A DNA stretch of 29,955 nucleotides, from the IMG/VR virus record IMGVR_UViG_3300047551_002806, positions 1-29,955 of that record; one strand, 5' to 3'. Shown one piece after another: positions 15,188-23,212 of this stretch; position 1 is the first letter of the stretch; every line of letters begins with the position of its first letter. The notes beneath the pieces are model-generated. The model was not told the origin of the DNA, did no database searches, and was given only the letters and a program-made list of their open reading frames with translations. This DNA is from a virus. Both the position numbers and the translations under genes were made by a program.

Positions 15188-16855
15188 ATGTCTCACATAA
15201 GAATTGATTCACAAAAAGCACTTAAGAAGTGGTCACCTGTTCTAGAGAACATGGGTATCACTGACAGTGATCGTTTGAACTGGATGTCAGAATATGCTGA
15301 ATTCCATTCAATCAATGAGAATGCCTACGTAAACGCAGGTATTCAAGGTATGGGTGCTGTAACAGCCCCAGGACCACAAAGTTTCGCCGGTCAAACTCTA
15401 GGTAACGCAGCAGGTCAAGTTGGCTCAGGTGACGTAGCTCAAAACCTACTACCAGTTGCAATGAAAATTGCAGCACAAACAATCGGTCTTGACCTAGTAT
15501 CAGTAAAACCAACACCCGGTCCAAGAATTGAACTTCTATTCATTGATTTCAGATACGATGATGTAGATGAAGAAAATGAAGGCAGACCACAAGTTTTCAA
15601 GGTTAATGCCTCAAACTTGGATGCTATCAAGGCGGGTATCACAGCTTCTTTGGCAGGTGCCAGCCCAGCCATCACAGAAACAACTGGTGGTCTTCAAGGT
15701 GGAAGAATTTTTGATAACGTATTCAACTCTTCAGCTATGTATCAAGCTATACCTTCTGCTAATGACAATAAAGAAGGTGTTGTTGAATTCTTAGGTTTCT
15801 CACGTATCGATGGATACCCAATGTTCAGAGCCTACAGACAAACAAACGCTGTTGGTTCGGCTAATTTGTCAGCATTCACATCTCTAAATGTATATGATCA
15901 AGCAAAAAATACATTTGGGCCAACTGCTACTATCGCAGCTCAGATTCGTAACATCGCTGGTGTAACAGCATCAGGTGTTACAGTTGAACTTGTTTCAGCT
16001 CTTGAAGATCACATTCCTGGTTTTTCAGCAAACTGGACAGGAGCATCTGCTTCTGGTGATTATCCAATGGGTCGTGGAGATGATGACAACTCATACGCAG
16101 GTGTAATCGGACCAAAAGTTTCTACTAAGTCAGTTGCTGTTGGAACTATCGAAGTTTCATCAGCTCTTAGAAGAACTGAAATTGAGGATATCAAAGCCAA
16201 CACTGGTATGGATATCACTCAGAAAATGGAAAGTATTCTTGTGAATGAACTTTCACAGACTATCTCTAAGCAAATTGTATTTAAGATTTTCGAAATGGGT
16301 AACCTCAACAGAGCTTCTGCTCCTACGAGAGGTGGTGCTTCTATCTTCGACTTGAACACTAACTATGTTTCTGGACCAGGTGGTGAAACAACTCACGCCG
16401 TTCAGAGAAAACTTATCACTAAGATGGTTCACGCCTCTAACTTCATCGCTACTGAAGGCCGTGTTGGTCCTGCTCAGTTCGCTGTAACAAACGGAGGTCT
16501 AGCAGCTGCTCTTATGGATATTGCTGGTTATACCATCAACCCTCTAAAATCAAAAATTAGTGGTTCTGGTCAGCTTTACCCAGTAGGTCAAATCGGTGAT
16601 ATCACTGTATATGTTGATCCTTATATGAAGTATAACGACAACAGAATCGTAATCGGAAGAAAGAACAATCCTGATCAACCAGGTATTATCTTCGTTCCTT
16701 ACTTGATGGCACAATCCATCAGTATTATCTCAGAAGCAACATTCGCACCAAGAATGCTTTTGAGATCTAGATACGCTGTAACTGAAGTAGGTTGGTATCC
16801 ACAAAAGCAGTATATGACAATCAATGTCACAGATGCTGACGGATACTTGAACTAA
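15188..16855 (+). CDS. Major capsid protein (T4 gp23-like)
   Basis: 555 residues, close to the size of T4 gp23. The N-terminal region is helical and charged, like the delta domain removed on maturation; I42-N43-E44 before N45 is a likely cleavage site for the prohead protease. Then follow PVAMKIAAQTIGLDLVSVKP and TPGPRIELLFIDFRY, the typical gp23 start of the HK97-type shell domain. Near the C-terminus come GQIGDITVYVDPYM, NRIVIGRKN, FVPYLMAQ and MLLRSRYAVTEVGWYP, typical of the family. The codon choice (frequent ATC, TTC, GGT, and AAC) is more biased than in neighbouring genes, as expected of a very highly expressed protein. It is preceded by the protease-scaffold and followed by a strong terminator. 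Confidence 0.92.
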   Translation: MSHIRIDSQKALKKWSPVLENMGITDSDRLNWMSEYAEFHSINENAYVNAGIQGMGAVTAPGPQSFAGQTLGNAAGQVGSGDVAQNLLPVAMKIAAQTIGLDLVSVKPTPGPRIELLFIDFRYDDVDEENEGRPQVFKVNASNLDAIKAGITASLAGASPAITETTGGLQGGRIFDNVFNSSAMYQAIPSANDNKEGVVEFLGFSRIDGYPMFRAYRQTNAVGSANLSAFTSLNVYDQAKNTFGPTATIAAQIRNIAGVTASGVTVELVSALEDHIPGFSANWTGASASGDYPMGRGDDDNSYAGVIGPKVSTKSVAVGTIEVSSALRRTEIEDIKANTGMDITQKMESILVNELSQTISKQIVFKIFEMGNLNRASAPTRGGASIFDLNTNYVSGPGGETTHAVQRKLITKMVHASNFIATEGRVGPAQFAVTNGGLAAALMDIAGYTINPLKSKISGSGQLYPVGQIGDITVYVDPYMKYNDNRIVIGRKNNPDQPGIIFVPYLMAQSISIISEATFAPRMLLRSRYAVTEVGWYPQKQYMTINVTDADGYLN

Positions 16856-16874
16856 TCTTCTTGTAACTCAAAAG

Positions 16875-16905
16875 AAAAAGTCCCTCCAAAAGAGGGACTT
16901 TTTTT
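16875..16905 (+). terminator. Strong terminator after capsid gene
   Basis: GTCCCTC and GAGGGAC form a GC-rich 7-bp stem with loop CAAAA, extended by A/T pairs and followed by a run of seven Ts. Confidence 0.92.
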
Positions 16906-16944
16906 GTTTTTATAGATACAATATGAAACATTCGCTCCTGGTCT

Positions 16945-18462
16945 ATGGATAAAATAAGATTAGATAAACTAAATGAGGCAACACAAGGTTACCCGGTTAG
17001 ATTAAGAGAAAATTTCCTCAAAAATAATTTCTCTGATCTATACAAAGAAATCGTAAGTTTTTGTAAAAATATTGAAGATTTACCCTTTATCCAAAAAATT
17101 TGGCACTGGGTATCCAACAGACCAGATTATTATACCTGTAAATGTGGTGGTAGAACCTCTTTCCACCGTAATTGGAAGGATGGTTACAGAGAGTTTTGTT
17201 CATCAAAATGTTCAGCTACAGATCAATCAACCAAGGAAAAAAGAATGAATACTACACTAGAAAAGTGGGGTGTTGATAACGTTTCTAAGTCAGATATCAT
17301 CAAAAAAAGACAAGAAGAAACCAACCTTGAAAGATGGGGTTATAAATCTAGTTTTCAAAATCCAGAAATACAAGAAAAATACAAGAAAACAGCACTTGAA
17401 AAATGGGGCGCAGATCATTATTTCAAGACCGAAGAATTTAGATTGAAAACAAAAAAATATTACCTAGAAAGATGGGGTGTCAACCATCAACTAGAAATTG
17501 ACCAGGTTAAAGAAAAAATAAAACAAACTTGCTTAATTAAATACGGTGTAGAAACCTATCTAAATACAAAACACTCACGAGATAGTATAAAATCCTATAA
17601 TAGAAGTAAATTTGAAGATGAGATTTCTTCTTTTTTAGACGAAAATGAAATTGAACATAAAATGGGTGAAAGAGATCTTATTTCACCTCTATTAATTGAT
17701 ATCTATATACCTAGCCACAATCTTGCTATTGAATACAACGGACTTTACTGGCATAGTGAATTCAAAAAAGATAAAAATTACCACCTTACAAAAACAAACT
17801 TATGTAAAGAAAGGGGTGTTCAACTTATTCATATCTGGGAAGATGACTGGAAAAATAGAAAAGAAGTTCTCAAATCCATTTTATTAAATAGATGTAAAAA
17901 ATCAAAAAATAGAATATTTGCTAGAAAGTGCCAAGTTGAGGAAATAACTACAAGAGAAATAGTCTCTAAATTTCTGAATGACAATCATATACAAGGTTAT
18001 TCCAACTATTCAACAGCAGTGGGTCTTTTTTACGAAGATAGGTTAGTAAGCTTAATGACTTTTGGTTTTCGTTGGATTAATGGAAAAAAAGAATATGAAC
18101 TTCTAAGATTTTGTAACGGTATTGATTATCAAGTTACTGGTTCGGCATCTAGATTATTTGAATATTTCATAAGGAATAACCCGGATATTGACGAGATAAA
18201 AACTTACGCAGATCTTTCACTTTTTTCTGGTGAAGTTTATTCAAGACTTGGTTTTATTTTTGATAGAAATAGTGGATTAAACTACTGGTGGGTAGTTGAT
18301 GGTTTAAGGAAACACAGATTCGGGTATAATAAAAGAAAATTAGTTAGTTTGGGTTATGATCCAACACTTACCGAAGTTCAAATTATGCATTCTCAAAACT
18401 ATTATAGAATTTGGGGATGTGGTCAAGATAGGTGGATTTGGAAAAAACTTCTAATTTCCTAG
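16945..18462 (+). CDS. Vsr-like free-standing homing endonuclease, second copy
   Basis: 505 residues, a paralogue of 11202-12908 with similar N- and C-terminal domains but without the central zinc ribbon. An N-terminal zinc site (CKCGG, FCSSKC) is followed by five KWG/RWG-type repeats (TLEKWGVDNVSKSD, NLERWGYKSSFQNPE, ALEKWGADHYF, YLERWGVNHQLE, CLIKYGVETYL). The nuclease domain has D252 (LLIDIYIP), E263 in EYNG, YWH, NYHLTK and HIWEDDW. The C-terminus (HIQGYSNYSTAVGLFYEDRL, ELLRFCNG, GSASRLFEYF, VYSRLGF) matches the copy at 12400-12900. It follows the capsid terminator, and no TATATATA box lies before it; TATAGATACAATATG at 16911-16925 is the nearest AT-rich candidate. Its 3' end overlaps the convergent gene by 12 bases. 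Confidence 0.8.
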   Translation: MDKIRLDKLNEATQGYPVRLRENFLKNNFSDLYKEIVSFCKNIEDLPFIQKIWHWVSNRPDYYTCKCGGRTSFHRNWKDGYREFCSSKCSATDQSTKEKRMNTTLEKWGVDNVSKSDIIKKRQEETNLERWGYKSSFQNPEIQEKYKKTALEKWGADHYFKTEEFRLKTKKYYLERWGVNHQLEIDQVKEKIKQTCLIKYGVETYLNTKHSRDSIKSYNRSKFEDEISSFLDENEIEHKMGERDLISPLLIDIYIPSHNLAIEYNGLYWHSEFKKDKNYHLTKTNLCKERGVQLIHIWEDDWKNRKEVLKSILLNRCKKSKNRIFARKCQVEEITTREIVSKFLNDNHIQGYSNYSTAVGLFYEDRLVSLMTFGFRWINGKKEYELLRFCNGIDYQVTGSASRLFEYFIRNNPDIDEIKTYADLSLFSGEVYSRLGFIFDRNSGLNYWWVVDGLRKHRFGYNKRKLVSLGYDPTLTEVQIMHSQNYYRIWGCGQDRWIWKKLLIS

Positions 18463-18957
18463 CTGCTTCTCAGTAATAATAATAAACTCAAATCCCTTTC
18501 TTTGACAATATTCAATCATGTATTTCCACTTTTGTAGGTTTTTATTGTAGGTCTTCAGGCTATATTCTAGGTTTCTGATTTGCTTTGAGTTCATATTCTC
18601 CCTGATAATAGGTTCAACAGTTTCAGAATGAGGTTTCACTTCAGCAACTACTTTAGAAAGAGTTCCATCGGGTCTTTGTAGCTCATAATAAAAATCAGGA
18701 TAGTAAGTATGTTGTGTAGTCTCAAAATCTTTTCTTACAGAGCTCCATTCAGTTTTTTCATAAGGTATCTTAATATACTCTGAGCACCATCTTGTAATTT
18801 TATCATTAAGATCTAGGTAGATCATCATTTTTTTCTCTAGACCACTTCTATAATAAACTCCTCCTTCGTTGTTAGCTTTGATTAGTTTATCCGAGTTTTG
18901 TGGAACATACAATCCTTGATGGTATTTCTGTGTGTTGGTAGGTTTTTGGTTTAGCAT
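18451..18957 (-). CDS. Head-completion nuclease (T4 gp4-like, TnsA/PD-(D/E)XK type)
   Basis: 168 residues from the ATG at 18957; a frame extension to 19014 would run through the promoter element and into the divergent gene. The layout is that of the phage head-completion nuclease family: YRSGLEKKMMIYLDLNDKI, TRWCSEYIKIPYEKTEW, then TYYPDFYYEL and KVVAEVKPHSE. The Asp in YYPDF and the Glu-x-Lys in AEVKP fit a PD-(D/E)XK site. In T4 gp4 acts late, when filled heads are prepared for tail joining; whether this protein is an active nuclease is unknown. It lies alone on the minus strand among capsid genes. Confidence 0.7.
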   Translation of the reverse strand: MLNQKPTNTQKYHQGLYVPQNSDKLIKANNEGGVYYRSGLEKKMMIYLDLNDKITRWCSEYIKIPYEKTEWSSVRKDFETTQHTYYPDFYYELQRPDGTLSKVVAEVKPHSETVEPIIRENMNSKQIRNLEYSLKTYNKNLQKWKYMIEYCQRKGFEFIIITEKQLGN

Positions 18958-18960
18958 ATG

Positions 18961-18970
18961 TTTATATATA
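18961..18970. promoter_or_regulatory. Shared TATATATA element between divergent genes
   Basis: TTTATATATA is the whole gap between the head-completion gene (start 18957, minus) and the 18977 gene (plus). Only 3 to 6 bases separate it from either ATG. If it is a promoter, both transcripts must be nearly leaderless. Confidence 0.5.
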
Positions 18971-18976
18971 GAAGAA

Positions 18977-19669
18977 ATGGGAATACTTCTAGATAAAGTT
19001 GAAACGGACAACAACCTTAAACGGGTATCTATACCGGATGCCTATAAAGAAAATTCTGCTTTTTTCTATAATAAATACCGAGGTAGTGATAAAGAGGTCC
19101 AAAATACTCCATTTAGAGAGATTAGTTTTGGTGGATTTTATTTTTTTCATTACCGAGATGAATCAAACTGGATGAGGTATTCACCGGTATTTACAGTAGA
19201 GTTTAAGAAATTTGAAAATAAAATAATTATACTAGCACTAAACTTCAATTTTATACCACTAGAGTTCCGTGTAAGAATATTTGATAACTATATGATAGAG
19301 AATGATTTTACAAAAAATCGAGATCTAGAAGTAGATTTTCCAGGTATATACAACAAACTTCTACAAATTGGATTTGAATATAGTTTAGTTGAATACAATA
19401 TGGCTCAGCTTATTCAATCACACAGAATTAATACGAATTTAGTTCCGAGGTTTTTATATTCAGGTCATCCGATTAATAAATATGATCCTAAAAAACTATA
19501 TGAGATTATGCTTGCTAAAAAGGATAAACAAAAACAAAGAGATAGTGAGATGAAAAAGTTATCTCTTGAGCAGCTCTATAAAGAAGCCGAAGGTAAGAAC
19601 TTCTCGCCAGTTGAGCTAAAGGAAAGATACGATAGAATTCAAAGAAATTTAGAAAAGTTCAACCAATAA
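18977..19669 (+). CDS. Conserved-looking phage protein upstream of portal
   Basis: 231 residues from the ATG at 18977; an upstream in-frame TTG-type start at 18932 would overlap the divergent gene. The core contains GGFYFFHYRDESNWMRYSPV followed by IIILALNFNFIPLEFRVRIF. This spacing of FYY, a (Y)DRFP-like turn and an N-x-x(Y/F)-x-P-x-x-x-R segment resembles a protein family of unknown role in many T4-like phages; I am not certain of this match. The C-terminus is helical and charged (KKDKQKQRDSEMKKLSLEQL). The position between head-completion and portal genes suggests a virion assembly role. Confidence 0.6.
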   Translation: MGILLDKVETDNNLKRVSIPDAYKENSAFFYNKYRGSDKEVQNTPFREISFGGFYFFHYRDESNWMRYSPVFTVEFKKFENKIIILALNFNFIPLEFRVRIFDNYMIENDFTKNRDLEVDFPGIYNKLLQIGFEYSLVEYNMAQLIQSHRINTNLVPRFLYSGHPINKYDPKKLYEIMLAKKDKQKQRDSEMKKLSLEQLYKEAEGKNFSPVELKERYDRIQRNLEKFNQ

Positions 19670-19676
19670 CAAAAAA

Positions 19677-19690
19677 TTTAATATATAAAA
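19677..19690 (+). promoter_or_regulatory. AATATATAAAA promoter element of portal gene
   Basis: TTTAATATATAAAA ends 20 bases before ATG 19711. The leader is A/T-rich with no Shine-Dalgarno sequence. Confidence 0.5.
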
Positions 19691-19710
19691 ATAAAGATTA
19701 AAAGTTTTTA

Positions 19711-21426
19711 ATGGCATCATATAATCCACAAAATAGAGAAGGATCGGGACTCATCATGAGCTCTTCGGTTGAAAATCGTGGTCTTTTCTCACGGCTTCTA
19801 AGAAATCTTAGTTCGTGGGGTATGAAATATGACGATATGATCTTAAGAAACACCGTTGGTGTTAATATGAACGAAGATCCCTATTCTCAAAAAGATGGAT
19901 CATATTATGATTTTTTCTCACAAAGAGCAGTCGCTAGTATATTAAACAAAAAATCAATACCTTATCTTGATAGATCATATGTTGATAAAAGAAGAATACT
20001 TCGTGAATACTCCATTAAAGATTATCTAAGAGATTATGTTTCAAAAGTTGCTGAAGAGGCGATTATCTATAGTGAGAAAGATTTTTGTACCCCAAAAAAC
20101 ATATCTGCTTCTTATTCACAAGAGATTAGAGATAAATACCAAGAGTTTTTTGAGAAAATCTATAATAAATACGGGTTTAATGATGGTATAACAGCATTTA
20201 ACTTTATGAAAGATTTTTTAATCGATGGATATATAGCTATGGAAATTGTATGGGATGATAAAAAACAAAACATTGTTCATTTCAACAGATTAAAACCAGA
20301 AACACTTGTTCCTGCTTATGAACCAAATATAGGAAATCTTTGGATTCAATTTCCTGAAGATCCACAGCTAAGAAGAATATTTTTAGATTCTCAAATAGTT
20401 TTTATATCTTATTCAACACAAAACGATTATACAGAAATATCTTACTTAGAAGGTCTTATTAAACCCTACAACCAGCTTAAAGTTATTGAACAGGCTAGAA
20501 TAATGTTTAACGTTATAAACGCTACACTATATCAACAATTTACGATTCCAGTTAAAGGACTTCCTCGTCAAAGAGCAGAAGAGCAAATCGGTCAGCTTAT
20601 TTCTGATTATTCTGAAGAAGTTGAATGGGATGACACACTAGGCACTATTCAGATTAGTGGATCCAAACATTTACCCTACAACAAACAATATTGGTTTCCT
20701 GATAGTGAAGCTGGAACTCCTACTATGGAGATTAAACAGCCAACAGGCCACAACCTAAACGAAGATGTTATTCTGGGTTATTTCAAGAAAGGTTTACAAT
20801 CAGCCTCGAAGATACCTTTTCAACGATTTGATGAAGCTAGTGGTGGTGGAACAATTTTTGAAGAGATCTCATCAATGACACGTGATGAAGTTGTCTTTGG
20901 TAACTTTATCAACCGTCTTCGTCAAATTTATAAAGAACTTATCGTAAAGCCGATAAGACTACAAATGTGTATGGAGTTCCCCGAACTTAAAGATGATGAA
21001 GTTTTCTTAAACGAATGTGATATTGTTTTCAACGTAAATCAGGTATTTGAGAACTGGAGAAAGCTATCTAATATGGACAAAAAAGTATCCATTGTGACTA
21101 ATCTTTTAAGTATTATGAAAGATGATAGAACTTATTTCCACATTGATTATCTAATGGAGCATATTTATGGACTATCTCAAGAAGAGAGAAATGAGAATGA
21201 AAGATATTGGTTGAACAAAAAAGTAGAAGGTTCATCAGAAGCTACTCCTGATATGGGTGGAGTGCCCGAAGGTGGATCTCCCGAAATGGGAGCAGAGGCT
21301 CCACCAGCTGAGCCAGGAGCAGAAACTCCACCAGCACAAGGGCCACCAGCTCAAGGACCACCAGCTCAAGGACCACCAGGTGGTGGTGAGACACCACCAG
21401 AAGGTGGAACAGAGTTTGAGTTCTAA
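19711..21426 (+). CDS. Portal protein (T4 gp20-like)
   Basis: 571 residues, close to T4 gp20 (about 520). Features of the family: an N-terminal region with NEDPYSQKDGSYYDFFSQ, YLRDYVSKVAEEAII, and the wing/stem region IVHFNRLKPETLVPAYEPN. Next come ARIMFNVINATLYQQFTIPV, KGLPRQRAEEQI, EIKQPTGHNLNEDVILGYFKK and the C-terminal helices (VVFGNFINRLRQIYKELIVK). As a ring of twelve it forms the DNA entry vertex and the site where head assembly starts. The last 70 residues are a Pro/Gly/Ala-rich tail with three PPAQG repeats, not needed for the portal fold. In T4 the portal gene precedes the protease, scaffold and capsid genes; here it follows them. Confidence 0.9.
   Translation: MASYNPQNREGSGLIMSSSVENRGLFSRLLRNLSSWGMKYDDMILRNTVGVNMNEDPYSQKDGSYYDFFSQRAVASILNKKSIPYLDRSYVDKRRILREYSIKDYLRDYVSKVAEEAIIYSEKDFCTPKNISASYSQEIRDKYQEFFEKIYNKYGFNDGITAFNFMKDFLIDGYIAMEIVWDDKKQNIVHFNRLKPETLVPAYEPNIGNLWIQFPEDPQLRRIFLDSQIVFISYSTQNDYTEISYLEGLIKPYNQLKVIEQARIMFNVINATLYQQFTIPVKGLPRQRAEEQIGQLISDYSEEVEWDDTLGTIQISGSKHLPYNKQYWFPDSEAGTPTMEIKQPTGHNLNEDVILGYFKKGLQSASKIPFQRFDEASGGGTIFEEISSMTRDEVVFGNFINRLRQIYKELIVKPIRLQMCMEFPELKDDEVFLNECDIVFNVNQVFENWRKLSNMDKKVSIVTNLLSIMKDDRTYFHIDYLMEHIYGLSQEERNENERYWLNKKVEGSSEATPDMGGVPEGGSPEMGAEAPPAEPGAETPPAQGPPAQGPPAQGPPGGGETPPEGGTEFEF
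21328..21372 (+). repeat. Three 15-bp repeats in portal tail
   Basis: CCACCAGCTCAAGGA-type units encode PPAQG three times in the disordered C-terminal tail; units two and three are identical. Confidence 0.85.
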
Positions 21427-21779
21427 GAGGTGACTTTAACTCCTGTGCGAGAAAGTATTCGTTTTTTAATCTCTATATTCTGAATAGGATATTCTACACC
21501 TAAAGATTTTTTGAGAGATTCTTTTCTTTTTGATTCAGAACATTTTCTACATTTATAATCTCCCCACTTGTTATCGTATTTGATGTAATTTTTGTAGATA
21601 ACATCTTTTTCTATCCCACACGAATCACATTTACAACGAATTCTATGATGACTACCCGAAGTTAAAAGTTCAACAGGTATTGATATTTCTTGACCAAGCG
21701 CTGGGTCATATCCAAGATTCTCGAAATGATTGATGTTTTGCTCGGTTATTTTTACCTTTATTTCTTTTGTGATGATCAT
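21423..21779 (-). CDS. Truncated homing-endonuclease relative (N-terminal zinc module)
   Basis: 118 residues. An N-terminal beta part (KEIKVKITEQNINHFENLGY, ISIPVELLTSGSHHRIRC) leads into a zinc ribbon (CKCDSC, CRKC) and a single repeat of the kind in the two full endonucleases (SLGVEYPIQNIEIKKRI). The reading frame then stops: no further repeats, nuclease core or C-terminal domain. It therefore looks like the front end of a Vsr-like homing endonuclease, either a decayed remnant or a small DNA-binding protein kept on its own. Its stop overlaps the portal stop by 4 bases, and it shares the TATATATA element with the gene at 21832. Confidence 0.65.
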   Translation of the reverse strand: MIITKEIKVKITEQNINHFENLGYDPALGQEISIPVELLTSGSHHRIRCKCDSCGIEKDVIYKNYIKYDNKWGDYKCRKCSESKRKESLKKSLGVEYPIQNIEIKKRILSRTGVKVTS

Positions 21780-21783
21780 ATAT

Positions 21784-21796
21784 TTTTATATATATG
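21784..21796. promoter_or_regulatory. Shared TATATATA element between divergent genes
   Basis: TTTTATATATATG lies 4 bases before the minus-strand start (21779) and 35 bases before ATG 21832. The plus-strand leader carries GAAAAGGATC and then CAGAAAAAATAAAAAACCAC. Confidence 0.5.
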
Positions 21797-21831
21797 AAAA
21801 GGATCACCCCCAGAAAAAATAAAAAACCACT

Positions 21832-22017
21832 ATGAAAGACGAACTAATCAAATCAGAAACAGGACTTAAAAAAGAAGAAATCTCCCTACTAAGAGAGAGA
21901 TTCATTCATCAATATTGTAAAGATAAAGGTTGGAACCCAGAAAGTTTATCAACTGAGCAGTTATTAGAGATTTCTCAAAATCGAGAATATAAAAATCCCG
22001 GTCTTATTCTTGGCTAG
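21832..22017 (+). CDS. Small hypothetical protein
   Basis: 61 residues, highly charged and probably helical (GLKKEEISLLRERFIHQYCK, then SLSTEQLLEIS). No family recognised. Support comes from the well-formed promoter element and A-rich leader, both of the type used by the endolysin and capsid genes. Its 3' end overlaps the convergent peptidase gene by 14 bases. Confidence 0.6.
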   Translation: MKDELIKSETGLKKEEISLLRERFIHQYCKDKGWNPESLSTEQLLEISQNREYKNPGLILG

Positions 22018-23113
22018 GAAGTTGATCGTAATAATCAATAAAATCAAGCAGATTTTCTCTATCGGCAAAGTATTCTAGAGATCCGTCGATTTCAACAAAA
22101 CACTCTTCACCGTCGTAGTGAATCTTATCGTATTCTATTTCCATCTTATCAAGAACCATCTTAATATCATCAAGAGTAATTCCACCATCTGGATCTAGAT
22201 ATTCACCCTCTTCATCAATAGCTAGACCATCGTAATATTTTTTTGGTCCAGTAGAAGCTGAGCCGTGTGAATGGGTCCAGTAATCGTCACCCCATTCATC
22301 TCTTTCGTCATAATTTCTGCCTACACCATAATAACTACCACCACTGTAAAAATCATAACTATGGCCCCATCCACCATCTCTGACTTTTGGATCACGAGCT
22401 ACGGTCAGAGTTTCCCAATCTATCTTAACAACAGCGTAGCATAAATTTTCAAGGTGAGAAATAATTTGTGATTCATAAGTAGAGTGCTCGTCACGATATC
22501 CAACAGATATATTTGTACATTCTGGAACTATCGAGGCAAACTGATTAGAATCGGTGTAAATACCGGTTGGGTCTGGCTCATACCGAAGACCAAGGCCAGT
22601 ATCATTGAGTTTTCTCGAGAGATCCCTAGCAAACTCGTCTGAGGCGGTTCTTCCATAAGCTTGGTGAGTAATCACAGAGTGAGTTCCGCGCCGATCGAAA
22701 GAAACAACTTTGTTAATCAAGGGATACCTTTCACTGAATACTCTTTTAAGTTTACCCGAACCAATACAACCTCTTTCCTCACCTAGAAAAAAGTAATAAA
22801 GACCTTGAACTTGATTATGAATCATCCAAAGAAGAATGGTCATACCAGATTTATCATCAGCTCCTAAAATACTCCTACCATCGGTGAAAATTTTACCATC
22901 ACGAATAACGTGGTTTACTCGTGTTTTTTCATACGACGCGGTATCCAAGTGACAGGTAAACATCGTGTTGGTGTCTGGATTACCAACCCTAATAAAGTAA
23001 TTTCCGAACTCATCAATACAAATACCTTTCGGTAGAAATGGTTCAAGTTCTCGTTCGTGACCGTGTGGATAAGTTTGAGAGGTCAGCTCTAAAAAAGTGT
23101 CTATTATTTTCAT
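22004..23113 (-). CDS. Zinc peptidase of M20/M28 type
   Basis: 369 residues with the metal-ligand set of co-catalytic zinc aminopeptidases: H55-x-D57 in TCHLDT, D86/D87 in LGADDKSG, the Glu pair E112-E113 in GEERG, D140 in SFDRRG, and H210 in GYRDEHSTYE. The short N-terminus contains TYPHGHE. After the catalytic domain (to about 235) come a Tyr/Gly/Asp-rich linker and an acidic C-terminal domain (GITLDDIKMVLDKMEIEYDK). There is no signal peptide, so it acts in the cytoplasm or after lysis; the substrate is unknown. A second gene of the same family begins at 28749. The start is preceded by a host-type promoter motif rather than TATATATA. Confidence 0.8.
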   Translation of the reverse strand: MKIIDTFLELTSQTYPHGHERELEPFLPKGICIDEFGNYFIRVGNPDTNTMFTCHLDTASYEKTRVNHVIRDGKIFTDGRSILGADDKSGMTILLWMIHNQVQGLYYFFLGEERGCIGSGKLKRVFSERYPLINKVVSFDRRGTHSVITHQAYGRTASDEFARDLSRKLNDTGLGLRYEPDPTGIYTDSNQFASIVPECTNISVGYRDEHSTYESQIISHLENLCYAVVKIDWETLTVARDPKVRDGGWGHSYDFYSGGSYYGVGRNYDERDEWGDDYWTHSHGSASTGPKKYYDGLAIDEEGEYLDPDGGITLDDIKMVLDKMEIEYDKIHYDGEECFVEIDGSLEYFADRENLLDFIDYYDQLPSQE

Positions 23114-23118
23114 AGTAG

Positions 23119-23126
23119 CAAAGATA
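23119..23126 (-). promoter_or_regulatory. Host-type (Bacteroidetes) -7 promoter motif
   Basis: On the minus strand TATCTTTG matches the Bacteroidetes vegetative sigma-factor -7 consensus TAnnTTTG and is followed after 5 bases by ATG 23113. No good -33 TTG is visible at the expected distance. If used, the transcript would start at or next to the start codon. Confidence 0.4.
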
Positions 23127-23212
23127 CGGAATATTTTTTTATTTCCTACTACATTCTATGAAAAAAAAACTTATAGTCTAAAAAAAACTATAAAAAGAAA
23201 AAATAACATAAA

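Noticed and set aside
11202-18462. Group I introns or inteins carrying the endonucleases
   Set aside because: Sheath, protease and capsid genes are each intact and uninterrupted; the endonucleases are free-standing with their own stops and terminators.
18932-19014. Longer versions of the two divergent genes, overlapping each other
   Set aside because: Both extensions run through the TTTATATATA element, and each gene has an ATG right beside the element.
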